Assembly (NCBI RefSeq): GCF_000409775.1
Contig: NZ_KE332377.1
Location: forward strand, 1,088,073 to 1,152,072
DNA: 64,000 nt
Reading direction: 5' to 3'
Source of the DNA: Litchfieldella anticariensis FP35 = DSM 16096
GTDB lineage: Bacteria; Pseudomonadota; Gammaproteobacteria; Pseudomonadales; Halomonadaceae
This document shows, one piece after another, positions 25,658 through 35,109 of this stretch. Below the pieces are notes generated by a model. It was not told the origin of the DNA, ran no database searches, and saw only the letters and a program-made list of their open reading frames with translations. Every line of letters begins with the position of its first letter. Position 1 is the stretch's first letter. Both the position numbers and the translations under genes were made by a program.

Positions 25658-27139
25658 ATGGCTCTCAATCTCGATCGTCCCGACCTCCTGCGCTCCAATA
25701 ACTTTATCGGCGGGCAATGGTGTAGCAGTGTCGTCGGCGCAAGCTACCCCGTCTGCGACCCGGCGACCGGTGAAGCCATAGCGATCGTTGCCGACAGCAC
25801 AGCTGCGGATGCACAGGCAGCCACCGTCGCGGCACACCAGGCGTTCGACTCCTGGCGTCAGCAGCCGGCAGCGGTGCGTGCGCAGCTCCTCAAACGCTGG
25901 CATGCGCTGATTCTGGAACATACCGAGGATCTCGCGCGACTGATTTCCCGCGAACAGGGTAAGCCGATGTCGGAAGCGCGCGGCGAAGTGGCCTACGGCG
26001 CCTCTTATGTGGACTGGTTCGCGGCCGAAGCGGTGCGCAGCTACGGGGACATCATCCCCACGCCGGTGCGCAGCAAGAAAATGCTGGTCACCAAGGAGCC
26101 GGTCGGGGTGGTGGCCGCGATTACGCCCTGGAACTTCCCGCTGGCGATGATCGTCCGCAAGATCGCACCGGCACTCGCCGCCGGCTGTACCGTTGTCGCC
26201 AAACCGGCCGAGGATACGCCCCTGACCGCTCTCGCGCTGGTCGCACTGGCCGAGGAAGCTGGACTGCCGGCAGGTGTGCTGAATATCGTCACGTCCTCGC
26301 GCGAACAGGTATCCGAGGTCGTGGGCGCCTGGCTGGACGATGGCCGGGTACGCAAGATCACCTTCACAGGCTCGACGGCGGTCGGCAAGCTGCTCGCCCG
26401 GGATTCGGCGCCCACGCTCAAGCGCCTCTCGCTCGAACTCGGCGGCAATGCTCCCTTCATCGTATTCGAGGATGCCGACCTCGATGCAGCGGTCGAGGGC
26501 CTGATGGCTGCCAAGTTCCGCAACGGCGGCCAGACCTGCGTCAGCCCGAACCGGGTCTATGTCCAAGAGTCGGTCTATGACGCCTTCGCCGACAAGCTGG
26601 TGGCTCGCGTCCAATCGCTTCGCGTCGGTCCCGGTGATCACGATGACAGCCAGATCGGCCCGATGATCAACGCCCGCGCCGTCGACAAGATCGAACGTCA
26701 CGTGCAGGACGCCCTGGCCCGCGGCGCCAGTCTGCTGACGGGCGGCCAGCGCCTGAGCGGCGGCGATACCAATGTGCCGAACTACTACGCCCCCACCGTC
26801 CTCGGCGATGCCAGCCACGAGATGGAACTGTCGCAGGACGAGACCTTCGGCCCGGTGGTCCCGCTGTTCCGCTTCCGGGATGAGGAGGAAGTCGTGGACG
26901 CGGCCAACGACACGCCATACGGTCTGGCTGCCTATTTCTACTCCCGCGATGTCACCCGCATCTGGCGCCTTGCCGAGCGGCTGCAAACCGGGCTCGTCGG
27001 TATCAACGAAGGTGCGCTCGCCGCCGAGTCGGCCCCCTTCGGCGGGGTGAAGGAATCAGGCTACGGACGCGAAGGCTCGCGCTACGGCCTCGACGATTAC
27101 ATGGCGACCAAATATCTGTGCCAGGGCAATCTCGCCTGA
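25658..27139 (+). CDS. NAD(P)-dependent succinate-semialdehyde dehydrogenase type ALDH
   Basis: A 493-residue aldehyde dehydrogenase with GabD features: FIGGQW near the N-terminus, ITPWNFPLAMI, FTGSTAVGK, the Glu in LELGGNAPFIVFEDADLD and the nucleophile Cys in NGGQTCVSPNR, ending in MATKYLC. GabD oxidises succinic semialdehyde to succinate, the exit of GABA breakdown. It could serve either this cluster or the guanidinobutyrate route at 55-60 kb, which yields GABA. Start at 25658; the longer frame to 25511 is not conserved. Confidence 0.85.
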   Translation: MALNLDRPDLLRSNNFIGGQWCSSVVGASYPVCDPATGEAIAIVADSTAADAQAATVAAHQAFDSWRQQPAAVRAQLLKRWHALILEHTEDLARLISREQGKPMSEARGEVAYGASYVDWFAAEAVRSYGDIIPTPVRSKKMLVTKEPVGVVAAITPWNFPLAMIVRKIAPALAAGCTVVAKPAEDTPLTALALVALAEEAGLPAGVLNIVTSSREQVSEVVGAWLDDGRVRKITFTGSTAVGKLLARDSAPTLKRLSLELGGNAPFIVFEDADLDAAVEGLMAAKFRNGGQTCVSPNRVYVQESVYDAFADKLVARVQSLRVGPGDHDDSQIGPMINARAVDKIERHVQDALARGASLLTGGQRLSGGDTNVPNYYAPTVLGDASHEMELSQDETFGPVVPLFRFRDEEEVVDAANDTPYGLAAYFYSRDVTRIWRLAERLQTGLVGINEGALAAESAPFGGVKESGYGREGSRYGLDDYMATKYLCQGNLA

Positions 27140-27324
27140 TGCATGGCATGCTCGTTATGCCGTCATTGCACCACTTATGCCCCGGTGTAGCGCTCGACCG
27201 TTTAGGCGAACTGCTGAGCTGAACGGACAAATAGAGCATTGACGCAGGTAACCGCTTTGGCAGCGTGGCTGTATTCTTCGCTCTGAAGCGGTATAACAAT
27301 TGATAGCCAGGCCAGGAGAACCCT

Positions 27325-28650
27325 ATGCCGGCTCCGTTGATAACGATTCCGTCCACGCCTGACCTGCCAAAAAGCGCCGATACGGTTGTCATCGGCGGTG
27401 GCATCATCGGCGTGTGCGCGGCCTATTTCATGGCCCGTCAGGGCCTGAATGTGGCCCTTCTCGAGAAGGGTCGCATAGGCGCAGAACAATCCAGCCGCAA
27501 CTGGGGCTGGTGCCGCCAGCAGAACCGCGACGCGCGCGAACTGCCATTGTCGACCAAGAGCCTCGAACTCTGGGAAGAAATAACCGCCGAACTCGGCGAG
27601 GACCTCGGTTTTCGCCGTTGCGGGCTGCTTTACCTGTCGGACAATCAGGCCGAATTGGACGGCTGGAGCAAATGGCGTGATTTCGCGATCACCCAAGGGG
27701 TCACGACGCACATGTTGAGTGCTGCCGAGGCCTCGGAGCGCGGTCAAGCCACCGGCAAACCCTGGAAGGGTGGTGTTTTTTCGCCATCGGACGGGATTGC
27801 CGATCCGTCCCGGGCTGCGCCCCTGATTGCCAAGGGCATCCTCAAGCATGGTGGTACGGTGCATCAGTTTTGTGCGGCACGTGGAATCGAGACCGAAGCC
27901 GGGCGGGTATCGGGAGTGATTACCGAGAAAGGGGTGATCAAAACCACTCAGGTCGTGATGGCCGGCGGTGCCTGGGCCTCGTCCTTCTGCCGCCAGCTCG
28001 ATATCCGCTTTCCGCAGGCATCGGTCCGCTCTTCCATTCTCTCGGTCATGCCAGGCGCCAAAGGTCTGCCCGACGCTCTGCACACGGCAGAGGTATCGGT
28101 CACCCGACGTGGAGATGGTGGCTATACCCTGGCAGTTTCAGGACGGGCCAATGTGGACCCGACTCCTCAGCAACTTCGGTTCGCAACGAAGTTCCTGCCA
28201 ATGTTCGCCAAACGCTGGCGCATTCTCTCCCCCGGTGATCTGCAGGGCTGGCAGTCCGGTCACGAGACCCGCAGCAAATGGGCGCTCGACCGCCCCACCC
28301 CGATGGAGCGTATCCGCATCCTCGACCCATGCCCGTCGGAGGGGATTCTGAATGAAACCTTGTCCCGCGCACGGCGCCTATTACCCGCTCTCGGTGCGGT
28401 GCCGATACAGGCGAGTTGGGCAGGTTATATCGACAGTACGCCCGATGGCGTACCGGTAATCGACGAGGCGTCGAACCTGCCCGGTTTCCTGCTGGCCGCC
28501 GGCTTTTCCGGTCACGGGTTTGGTATCGGTCCTGGCGCCGGACGTTTGATCGCCGAAATGGTGATGGGCAAAACACCTTTTGTCGATCATCACCAATACA
28601 AGCTTGCTCGCCTGAACCGAGGAGCCTGGGGCAAGGTATCCGAGTTCTGA
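27325..28650 (+). CDS. FAD-dependent oxidoreductase, D-amino acid oxidase/dehydrogenase family (copy 2)
   Basis: A 441-residue DAO-fold enzyme and close paralog of the 10679 protein. It shares the same SSRNWGWCRQQNRDARELP block, an FAD motif TVVIGGGIIGVCAAYFMA (residues 20-37) and the C-terminal GFSGHGFGIGPGAGRL. It probably oxidises an amino acid or related amine. The start has AGGAGAA upstream. It ends in a strong terminator and follows the semialdehyde dehydrogenase by 185 bp. Substrate unknown. Confidence 0.85.
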   Translation: MPAPLITIPSTPDLPKSADTVVIGGGIIGVCAAYFMARQGLNVALLEKGRIGAEQSSRNWGWCRQQNRDARELPLSTKSLELWEEITAELGEDLGFRRCGLLYLSDNQAELDGWSKWRDFAITQGVTTHMLSAAEASERGQATGKPWKGGVFSPSDGIADPSRAAPLIAKGILKHGGTVHQFCAARGIETEAGRVSGVITEKGVIKTTQVVMAGGAWASSFCRQLDIRFPQASVRSSILSVMPGAKGLPDALHTAEVSVTRRGDGGYTLAVSGRANVDPTPQQLRFATKFLPMFAKRWRILSPGDLQGWQSGHETRSKWALDRPTPMERIRILDPCPSEGILNETLSRARRLLPALGAVPIQASWAGYIDSTPDGVPVIDEASNLPGFLLAAGFSGHGFGIGPGAGRLIAEMVMGKTPFVDHHQYKLARLNRGAWGKVSEF

Positions 28651-28668
28651 AACACCTTCCTGTGTTTA

Positions 28669-28695
28669 GCGGGAGCGCTGCTCCCGCATTTTTTG
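28669..28695 (+). terminator. Intrinsic terminator after the second FAD oxidase
   Basis: A perfect 8-bp stem, GCGGGAGC / GCTCCCGC, with a 3-nt loop followed by ATTTTTTG. Confidence 0.85.
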
Positions 28696-28749
28696 TCGCA
28701 CGCACCACCCTGGAAGGAGCAACGCGATATCGACCGGTGGATATCCCAT

Positions 28750-30081
28750 TTATAGACGTTCCACTCTGCCACCTGCCATTGGCCAAGTGCCATGCAGGTC
28801 ATCGATCACGATAGGATGGGAATGCCGCTGACCTTGGGCATCCACCAGGTGCGGGTCATCCAAAGGCAGATCCGCGTGCACATGCTCTACCGTGACGGCC
28901 AGTCTCGCTGGCCAGGCCCGCACAGCCAGCAAAGTTCCCAGCAACGCCAGTATGCCAAGCACCAGGAAGGCAGACTCCATACCGAACCAGGCCCCCACCA
29001 CGCCGGCAGTGGGATAAGTCACTAGCCAAGCCGCATGGGCAATGGAGAAGTGTGCCGCGAATACGGCCGGGCGGTCGCTTTCGCTCGCCGTTTGAATCAA
29101 TACTCTGCCTGCAGTGGTCACACCCGCTCCCAGAGCAGCCCCCAGCAGTGGCCACAGCAGCAACAAGCTCCATAAGGTCTGAGGGGCCAATGCCCCGATG
29201 CCCAGCGCAACCACCGTGATGATGCACCCCACCAGCATGATAGCCCTGTCCTTCATATGATTGAGCAGGTGCGGCACCAGCAACGCCACCGTCATGGAGC
29301 CGGCACCGAAGCACGCCATGACGAGTGCCACGTCACGCTGCCCCAACCCCAAGACGCTCTGTACGTAGACCACGGTGTTCACCGCCACCATGGCGCCACC
29401 CGCTGCGATGGCGAAGTGGATGGCCGTGAGCCCTTTCAAGCTGGGAGTGTTGAGGAAAATTTTGACTCCGCGCAGTGCACGGGTGGCGAAGGAACGCTGC
29501 TGGGCACGTTCGAAGTGCGGAAGCGCAGTCATCGCGATGATCGCGGCCGAAGCGAACAGCCCCACAGCCGTGCCGACGAACAACAGGTTGAAGGACACCA
29601 GGGTCAACAGATAGGCCGCCAGTAGTGGACTCATCAGGTTTTCCAGATCGTGCGTCAGCCGTGTCAGGGCAAGCCCCTTGACATAGAGCCGCTCCTCGCG
29701 CAGCACGGCGGGGATGGTGGCCTGCAACGTCGGCGTGAAGGCCGCCGATGCCGACTGCAGGGCGAAGATCAACACGTAGATCTGCCACACCTCGGTGACG
29801 AAGGGCAGCACAAGCACCATGACCCCACGCAGCAGTTCCAGCAGGATCAGCACCTGGCGCCGTGGCAAGCGTTCGGCGAAAGCCTGAGCCAGCGGCGCGA
29901 CGACGACATAGGCCCCCATCTTGATGGCCAACGCCGTACCCATGACCACCCCTGCCCTCTCCCCCGCCAACTCGAAAGCCAGCAGTGCCAGCGCGATGGT
30001 GGTCAGGCCGGTGCCCAGTAGCGCGATGCACTGGGCAGAGAACAAGCGGCGATATCGCCAGTCACGCAGCGGTTCAAACAT
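28750..30081 (-). CDS. MFS transporter with His/Asp-rich tail
   Basis: A 443-residue major facilitator protein with about 12 hydrophobic segments, starting with LRDWRYRRLFSAQCIALLGTG, typical of MFS_3-type exporters. The last 45 residues are hydrophilic and hold several His and Asp residues (VEHVHADLPLDDPHL, HSHPIVIDD), reminiscent of NreB-like metal exporters. Metal efflux is a guess from the tail. No metal regulator is adjacent. The first in-frame GTG is at 30120; I prefer ATG 30081 because family similarity starts there, though neither has a clear ribosome binding site. Confidence 0.75.
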   Translation of the reverse strand: MFEPLRDWRYRRLFSAQCIALLGTGLTTIALALLAFELAGERAGVVMGTALAIKMGAYVVVAPLAQAFAERLPRRQVLILLELLRGVMVLVLPFVTEVWQIYVLIFALQSASAAFTPTLQATIPAVLREERLYVKGLALTRLTHDLENLMSPLLAAYLLTLVSFNLLFVGTAVGLFASAAIIAMTALPHFERAQQRSFATRALRGVKIFLNTPSLKGLTAIHFAIAAGGAMVAVNTVVYVQSVLGLGQRDVALVMACFGAGSMTVALLVPHLLNHMKDRAIMLVGCIITVVALGIGALAPQTLWSLLLLWPLLGAALGAGVTTAGRVLIQTASESDRPAVFAAHFSIAHAAWLVTYPTAGVVGAWFGMESAFLVLGILALLGTLLAVRAWPARLAVTVEHVHADLPLDDPHLVDAQGQRHSHPIVIDDLHGTWPMAGGRVERL

Positions 30082-30197
30082 GGTTGGCGCCGCTAACCGG
30101 CCACGCGTTCGCGATGGCACACCGGAACGTCAAGCGTGGTGTTCGAGGGCATGGGTTTTATTCGCTTTTCTTGTTGATCCAAGTAGGGTGGTTGGTT

Positions 30198-31247
30198 CTA
30201 CCGCATCTCTGCCATATCCGTACGGATGGCGAGGCTACCGCTTTCTTCCACAGCGGAGTGGAATGGGCAGCGAACCTGGTGCCCATCGCTGATCGCAATT
30301 AAATCCGGGAGAGCTCGCGCGCACTCCGCCCTGGCGATGGGACAGCGAGGATGGAAGCTGCAGCCGGAGGGAGGATCGAGCGGACTCGGCGGTTCACCGC
30401 GCGCCATGGTGCACCCATCAAGCCCTGTCTCTTCGAGCATGGAGGCATTGATCAGCGAGCGCGTATAAGGATGGCGCGGATTGTTGAAGAGCTCCTCGCT
30501 CTCGGCGACTTCCACGATGCGGCCCAGATACATCACGGCCACTCGCTCACACAGGTAATGAACGACGCGCAGGTCATGAGAAATGACCAACAGGGTAAGG
30601 TTGTAGCGTTTCTGCAGGGAGGCCAGGAGGTTCAATATCTGGGCACGCATGGAGGAGTCTAGTGCCGACGTCGGCTCGTCACACACCAGCACTTGCGGGT
30701 CGAGGAGAAGGGCACGAGCAATCACCACCCGCTGCAACTGACCACCGGAACACTGGCTGGGGTAACGGTTGATGAAGCTCGAATCCAGGCCCACATCTTC
30801 CAAGGCACGGAGAATCCGCTGCAATCTCTCGGGCCTGGTGCCGATGCGATTCTGGGACAGCGGCGCATATAGGCTGCGGCCTATCGTCATGCGAGGGTCC
30901 AGCGCACTGAACGGGTCCTGGAACACCAGCTGAACGGTGCGCCGTAGACGCTTGCGCGACTCTCCCCTGGCCGCAGAGACGTCGATACCATCGATATCGA
31001 TATGCCCCGATGTCAGTGACGACATGCCGAGAATCAGCCGAGCCAGCGTGCTCTTGCCGCAGCCCGACTCGCCCACCAGCCCCAGGGATTCGCCCGGAGC
31101 CACCGAGAGGCTGATGCCATCCACGGATCGCACCTGCCGACGCCGGCGCAGAAGACCGCCACGCAGCGGGTAGTATTTCACTGCGTCCGTTATCTGGAGA
31201 ATGGCAGACGGGGAATGAGATTCGGATCGTGCCTCGACGGCCATCAT
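30198..31247 (-). CDS. Peptide-type ABC transporter ATP-binding protein (OppF/DppF-like)
   Basis: A 349-residue ATPase. Walker A is GESGCGKSTLA, the Q-loop region is QLVFQDPFSALDPR, the signature is CSGGQLQR and Walker B is VLVCDEPTSALD. The C-terminal oligopeptide-type extension has Cys residues in GCSFHPRCPIARAEC and VRCPF, an arrangement linked to an iron-sulfur cluster in some DppD/OppF proteins. It overlaps the next ATPase gene by four bases. Last gene of the ABC operon that begins at 36651. Confidence 0.9.
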   Translation of the reverse strand: MMAVEARSESHSPSAILQITDAVKYYPLRGGLLRRRRQVRSVDGISLSVAPGESLGLVGESGCGKSTLARLILGMSSLTSGHIDIDGIDVSAARGESRKRLRRTVQLVFQDPFSALDPRMTIGRSLYAPLSQNRIGTRPERLQRILRALEDVGLDSSFINRYPSQCSGGQLQRVVIARALLLDPQVLVCDEPTSALDSSMRAQILNLLASLQKRYNLTLLVISHDLRVVHYLCERVAVMYLGRIVEVAESEELFNNPRHPYTRSLINASMLEETGLDGCTMARGEPPSPLDPPSGCSFHPRCPIARAECARALPDLIAISDGHQVRCPFHSAVEESGSLAIRTDMAEMR

Positions 31248-32323
31248 GACGTCTCCTCCGTAGCAGACTGACAGATCTTGATGGCCTGGGCCTGCATATC
31301 ATCTGACGCACCGACCCAGCAGCGTGCGCAGCAGGCAGGACCATCATGCTCGACCATGGGCGGGGCGACCCGCGAACAGATTTCGGGGTGTCCCCACTTT
31401 TCGGCAACCTGGCAGCGTGAACGAAACCGGCACCCTGGCATCTTGGATAGCAGTTCCGGTGGGTTACCGGGAATGGCATACAACTGCCCCGACTCGTCCG
31501 ACTCCAGGAGCGCACAGTGGATCAGCGACTGGGTGTAAGGGTGCTTCGGGCTGTGCAGGATCTCGTCGGTTGTCCCCTGCTCCACGATCTCTCCCGAGTA
31601 CATCACGGCCACGCGGTCCGCGATCGCCGAGACGACGGAAAGATCATGGGTGATCAACAGGATGGATAGATTGTTCTCCCGGCGCTTGCGATCCAGGAGT
31701 TGAAGAATCTGCGCCTGCACGGTGACGTCCAGAGCGGTGGTGGGCTCATCGGCGATGAGGAGGTCGGGTTCACCACTCAACGCCGCCGCTATCATCACAC
31801 GCTGCGCCATGCCACCGGACATCTGATGCGGATAGTTCTTCATCCGCTCTTCGGGCTCGGGAATCCCTACATCGCGAAATAACTGTACGACCCGCTCGTG
31901 TTCCTCTGCAGCGGAAAGGTGTTGGTGAACATGTAACGCCTCGCCGGCTTGGGCACCCACGGTGCAGGTCGGATCCAGCATCACGTGTGGCTGCTGAAAC
32001 AGCATCGCAATCCTGGATCCGCGGATTTCATTGAAACTGTCCTCGGACAGGGAAAGCACCTCTTCCCCACCCACCCGTACCGATCCCTCGAGAATCGAGA
32101 TGCCGGAGGGCATCAGGCGCATCAAGCTACGCGCGGTCATGCTCTTGCCGGATCCGGATTCACCCACCAAGGCTACGACTTCGCCGCGCCGAATCGTCAG
32201 GTTCAGGTCATTGATGATAGCGCCGACACCGGGAACCCCTACCGTGAGGTGCTCGACTTCGAGAACCGGTTCACAGGCTTCCGGTCGTACCTGGTGCTGC
32301 ATTATTGTTTGATTGGCAAGCAT
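31244..32323 (-). CDS. Peptide-type ABC transporter ATP-binding protein (OppD/DppD-like)
   Basis: A 359-residue ATPase partner with Walker [12 protein letters not shown], the signature MSGGMAQR, Walker [13 protein letters not shown] and the C-terminal Cys-rich extension ([22 protein letters not shown]). It forms a heterodimer with the product of the next gene. Its start follows the GntR gene by 64 bp on the same strand. Confidence 0.9.
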   Translation of the reverse strand: MLANQTIMQHQVRPEACEPVLEVEHLTVGVPGVGAIINDLNLTIRRGEVVALVGESGSGKSMTARSLMRLMPSGISILEGSVRVGGEEVLSLSEDSFNEIRGSRIAMLFQQPHVMLDPTCTVGAQAGEALHVHQHLSAAEEHERVVQLFRDVGIPEPEERMKNYPHQMSGGMAQRVMIAAALSGEPDLLIADEPTTALDVTVQAQILQLLDRKRRENNLSILLITHDLSVVSAIADRVAVMYSGEIVEQGTTDEILHSPKHPYTQSLIHCALLESDESGQLYAIPGNPPELLSKMPGCRFRSRCQVAEKWGHPEICSRVAPPMVEHDGPACCARCWVGASDDMQAQAIKICQSATEETS

Positions 32324-32386
32324 CTGGAACCCCCTCGTTGTGATTATTCGGGTGATTGTCGCTCATTCAGTTTCAGTTCTGCCGGC

Positions 32387-33109
32387 TCAGCTTTGCTCCG
32401 CACGAGTGATAGTCGTTTGTACCGTTCCTTGTCTCGCTTTTTCCCACGCATTGCGGATGGTCTCGACCGGCTCCTGGAGGTGATCGGCGATCGCCGCTTC
32501 GAGTTGCTCCGCATCACCACTCGCTATCAGGTTCGCCAAGTACTCATGCTCTTCAATCAGCCGCCCACGTCCGCGGTATACCCCAAGCAACTGGTTGAGG
32601 CAGAGCCCCATTTCCGCCATGAGCGTAGCGAACAAGCGTGACAGCCGCTGACTGCCGGCAGCATTCACCAACTCGGAGTGAAAGCGGATATCCTGGGCAG
32701 CGACTTCAGCCCAGTCTTCCTGTTCGGCAGCTATGCGCATGGATTCCACGATCGACAGGAGCCGTTCGGAAAGTCCTTGCCTAGCATCGGAGTGGACGAT
32801 TCGCCGCAATGCCGCACGCTCCACGGCGTCACGAGTAAAGTAGATATCTTCGAGATCGTCTTCCGTGAGTTCCGGTACGAATACTCCACGATGAGGCACA
32901 CTGATCAGCAACCCTTCCTGCAGAAGACGTTGAATCGCTTCCCTGACCGGCCCACGACTGACACCACAGCTTTCGGCGACCAGTTTCTCGTTCAATTGCA
33001 TGCCTGGGGGATAGACGCCGGAGAGAATCGCATCACGAATTTGTTCGGTCACCATGCTGGACATGGTCAATCGAAGCACGGGTTTTGGTCCTGAATGTAA
33101 CTTCATCAT
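32387..33109 (-). CDS. GntR family regulator, FadR/FCD subgroup
   Basis: A 240-residue regulator. The winged HTH contains VTEQIRDAILSGVYPPGMQL and SRGPVREAIQRLLQEGL; an FCD helical ligand domain follows, with conserved metal-site positions around DIRFHSELVNAAGS and HEYLANLIASGD. FCD regulators usually bind small carboxylates. The gene sits inside the ABC operon, between the second permease gene and the ATPase genes, so its level would track the transporter. I chose the ATG at 33109 with AAGGG upstream; a longer frame overlaps the permease stop. Confidence 0.88.
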   Translation of the reverse strand: MMKLHSGPKPVLRLTMSSMVTEQIRDAILSGVYPPGMQLNEKLVAESCGVSRGPVREAIQRLLQEGLLISVPHRGVFVPELTEDDLEDIYFTRDAVERAALRRIVHSDARQGLSERLLSIVESMRIAAEQEDWAEVAAQDIRFHSELVNAAGSQRLSRLFATLMAEMGLCLNQLLGVYRGRGRLIEEHEYLANLIASGDAEQLEAAIADHLQEPVETIRNAWEKARQGTVQTTITRAEQS

Positions 33110-33144
33110 GGCGCAACCCTTCATTATCATTAGTGAAATATCAG

Positions 33145-34068
33145 TCACTTATTATCATGCCGCCACTTCATTTTTTCATCCATGTGTGCCTCGAGGCCTT
33201 GTCCGATCAAGGTGACACTCAGTGCGGTAATGAAGATCGCCAGACCGGGAATCAGCACTAGCGAAGGGGCACGATCCAGGTAGGGAAGCGCTTCTGCCAG
33301 CATGGCGGCCCAGTCCGTATCAGGCGGTTGCACACCGAGTCCCAGGAAGGACAGGCTGCCCACCGTGATCAACTTGTGGCCAAAACGCAGGAAGGCTATC
33401 GTGGCGAGCGGCCTCAGGACATTCGGAAGCACGTGATACAGGATAATGTAGCTCCGTGAACAACCGAGTATCTCCGCTGCCCGGATGTAATCCTTAGCAT
33501 TGATTTCCAGTGCCAGCCCGCGTGTCATGCGCGCAAAGGGCGTCCAGCCAGTCAGGGTGAGCGCCAAGATCAGCGTGCCATAACCGGGCCCCAGAATGGC
33601 AACCAGGAACAGCGCCACCAGCACATCCGGAAACGAGATCACCAGATCCACTATGCGCATCAGGAATTCGTCAACGGCTCCGCCGATCCTGGCACTGATC
33701 GCCCCCAATAGCGTGCCGACCACGGCCGCGATCACCAGGGTAATGGCAGTAATGGAGACCGAGAATTGGCCGCCGTAGAGCAGACGGCTGAAGACATCCC
33801 GGCCCAGGTGATCGAGCCCCAACCAGTGTTCTGCACTGGGGCCCGAAAAACGACCCGAGAGCGTCATGCTCGAGGGATCGTGTAGTGCTATCCAAGGCGT
33901 GAGAAGCAACAGTACGATCACTGTGGCGAACACGATGCTGGCCAGCAACAGCGTACGGTTGTGTCGGGAGATATGGACAACGAAGGACCACGCCATATGC
34001 ACGTTGCCCATTCTCGATCTCATGCTCTGCACACTGTCCGGAGACACTGGGGTATTAAGCTGCGGCAT
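33145..34068 (-). CDS. Peptide-type ABC transporter permease (DppC-like)
   Basis: A 307-residue inner-membrane permease. One N-terminal transmembrane helix (about residues 40-60) precedes the binding-protein-dependent permease domain, with HWLGLDHLGRDVFSRLLYGG and the coupling-helix EAA region RAAEILGCSRSYIILYHVLPN. Its start overlaps the end of the partner permease gene by 14 bases. Confidence 0.92.
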   Translation of the reverse strand: MPQLNTPVSPDSVQSMRSRMGNVHMAWSFVVHISRHNRTLLLASIVFATVIVLLLLTPWIALHDPSSMTLSGRFSGPSAEHWLGLDHLGRDVFSRLLYGGQFSVSITAITLVIAAVVGTLLGAISARIGGAVDEFLMRIVDLVISFPDVLVALFLVAILGPGYGTLILALTLTGWTPFARMTRGLALEINAKDYIRAAEILGCSRSYIILYHVLPNVLRPLATIAFLRFGHKLITVGSLSFLGLGVQPPDTDWAAMLAEALPYLDRAPSLVLIPGLAIFITALSVTLIGQGLEAHMDEKMKWRHDNK

Positions 34069-35002
34069 TGTCGATCCTCACCACTGGGTTGAGAACGGTG
34101 TAGGCCAGGTCCGTGAGCGTGTTGATCAACACGGCAAAGGTGACGATGGCGACCAACCCCGCCTGGAGGACCGGAAGGTCGCCATTGACGATTGCCGAGT
34201 AAACCAGCCGCCCCATGCCGGGCACCGCGAAGATGACCTCGATGACGACCGCACCGCCGAGCAGACCGGCCATCCACACGGAGAACAGCGTGATCACGGG
34301 TAACAGCGCATTGCGCAAGCCGTGAGCGATCAGCGTACGCCGAACGCTCAAGCCGCGGCTGTGTGCCGCCACGATATGGGGCGAGTTGAGTACGTCGATC
34401 ATCGACGCTCGCATGACTTGGGTGAAATAACCCATGGGACGCAGAGACAAGGCCAGGGCAGGCAGGATCACTGACTCCGGCCCCCGCCAGCCTGCCGACG
34501 GCAACCACCCCAGATAGAGAGCGAATACCAAAATGCTCATGGGGGCGAGCCAATACTCAGGCACTGCCACGAAAGCCTGGTTAAGCGACTTGACGATGGA
34601 ATCGAAGGCACTGCCCTGACGCAGGGCTGCAATGCTGCCGCAGGGGACGGCTACCGCGAAAGCGAAACCCAGAGCGGCCAACGTCAACACGATGGACACC
34701 TTGAGAGCTGACCAGACTTGCTCCATCACCGGTTCACGGCTCATGTAAGAATTGCCGAAATCGCCAGTCACGGCATTACCCAGCCAATCCAAGTACTGAA
34801 CCAGTAAGGGCCTGTGCATCCCCAGCTCGATACGCAACGTCTCGATGGCGGCCGCATCCAGGTCCAGACGACCGAAACGTGCCCGGGCAAGCGCCCGCAC
34901 CGGATCCGTATCTCCCAGGTAAGGAATCAGGAAGACCAGAAACGATACGACCAATAAAGCCAGAGCAAGCACCGCAAGTCGGCGTAATATGAAAATCCAC
35001 AT
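34055..35002 (-). CDS. Peptide-type ABC transporter permease (DppB-like)
   Basis: A 315-residue permease with an N-terminal transmembrane helix, the DppB-type ALARARFGRLDLD and LGMHRPLLVQYLDWLGNAVTG region, and the EAA loop near HSRGLSVRRTLIAHGLRNALLP. It pairs with the DppC-like protein in the membrane. Confidence 0.92.
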   Translation of the reverse strand: MWIFILRRLAVLALALLVVSFLVFLIPYLGDTDPVRALARARFGRLDLDAAAIETLRIELGMHRPLLVQYLDWLGNAVTGDFGNSYMSREPVMEQVWSALKVSIVLTLAALGFAFAVAVPCGSIAALRQGSAFDSIVKSLNQAFVAVPEYWLAPMSILVFALYLGWLPSAGWRGPESVILPALALSLRPMGYFTQVMRASMIDVLNSPHIVAAHSRGLSVRRTLIAHGLRNALLPVITLFSVWMAGLLGGAVVIEVIFAVPGMGRLVYSAIVNGDLPVLQAGLVAIVTFAVLINTLTDLAYTVLNPVVRIDNAAA

Positions 35003-35109
35003 GCTATCAACCCTCCCAGTGATCTAGTGAACCCCGCTTAAAGGCGGCACAGTGGTTCGTCGGGAAACGCTGACATGTTGTGCCCACCAGCGTTTCCCGT
35101 CAGGAGTCA

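Noticed and set aside
25520-26986. 488-codon minus-strand open frame opposite the semialdehyde dehydrogenase
   Set aside because: Shadow of a conserved coding sequence; no motifs.
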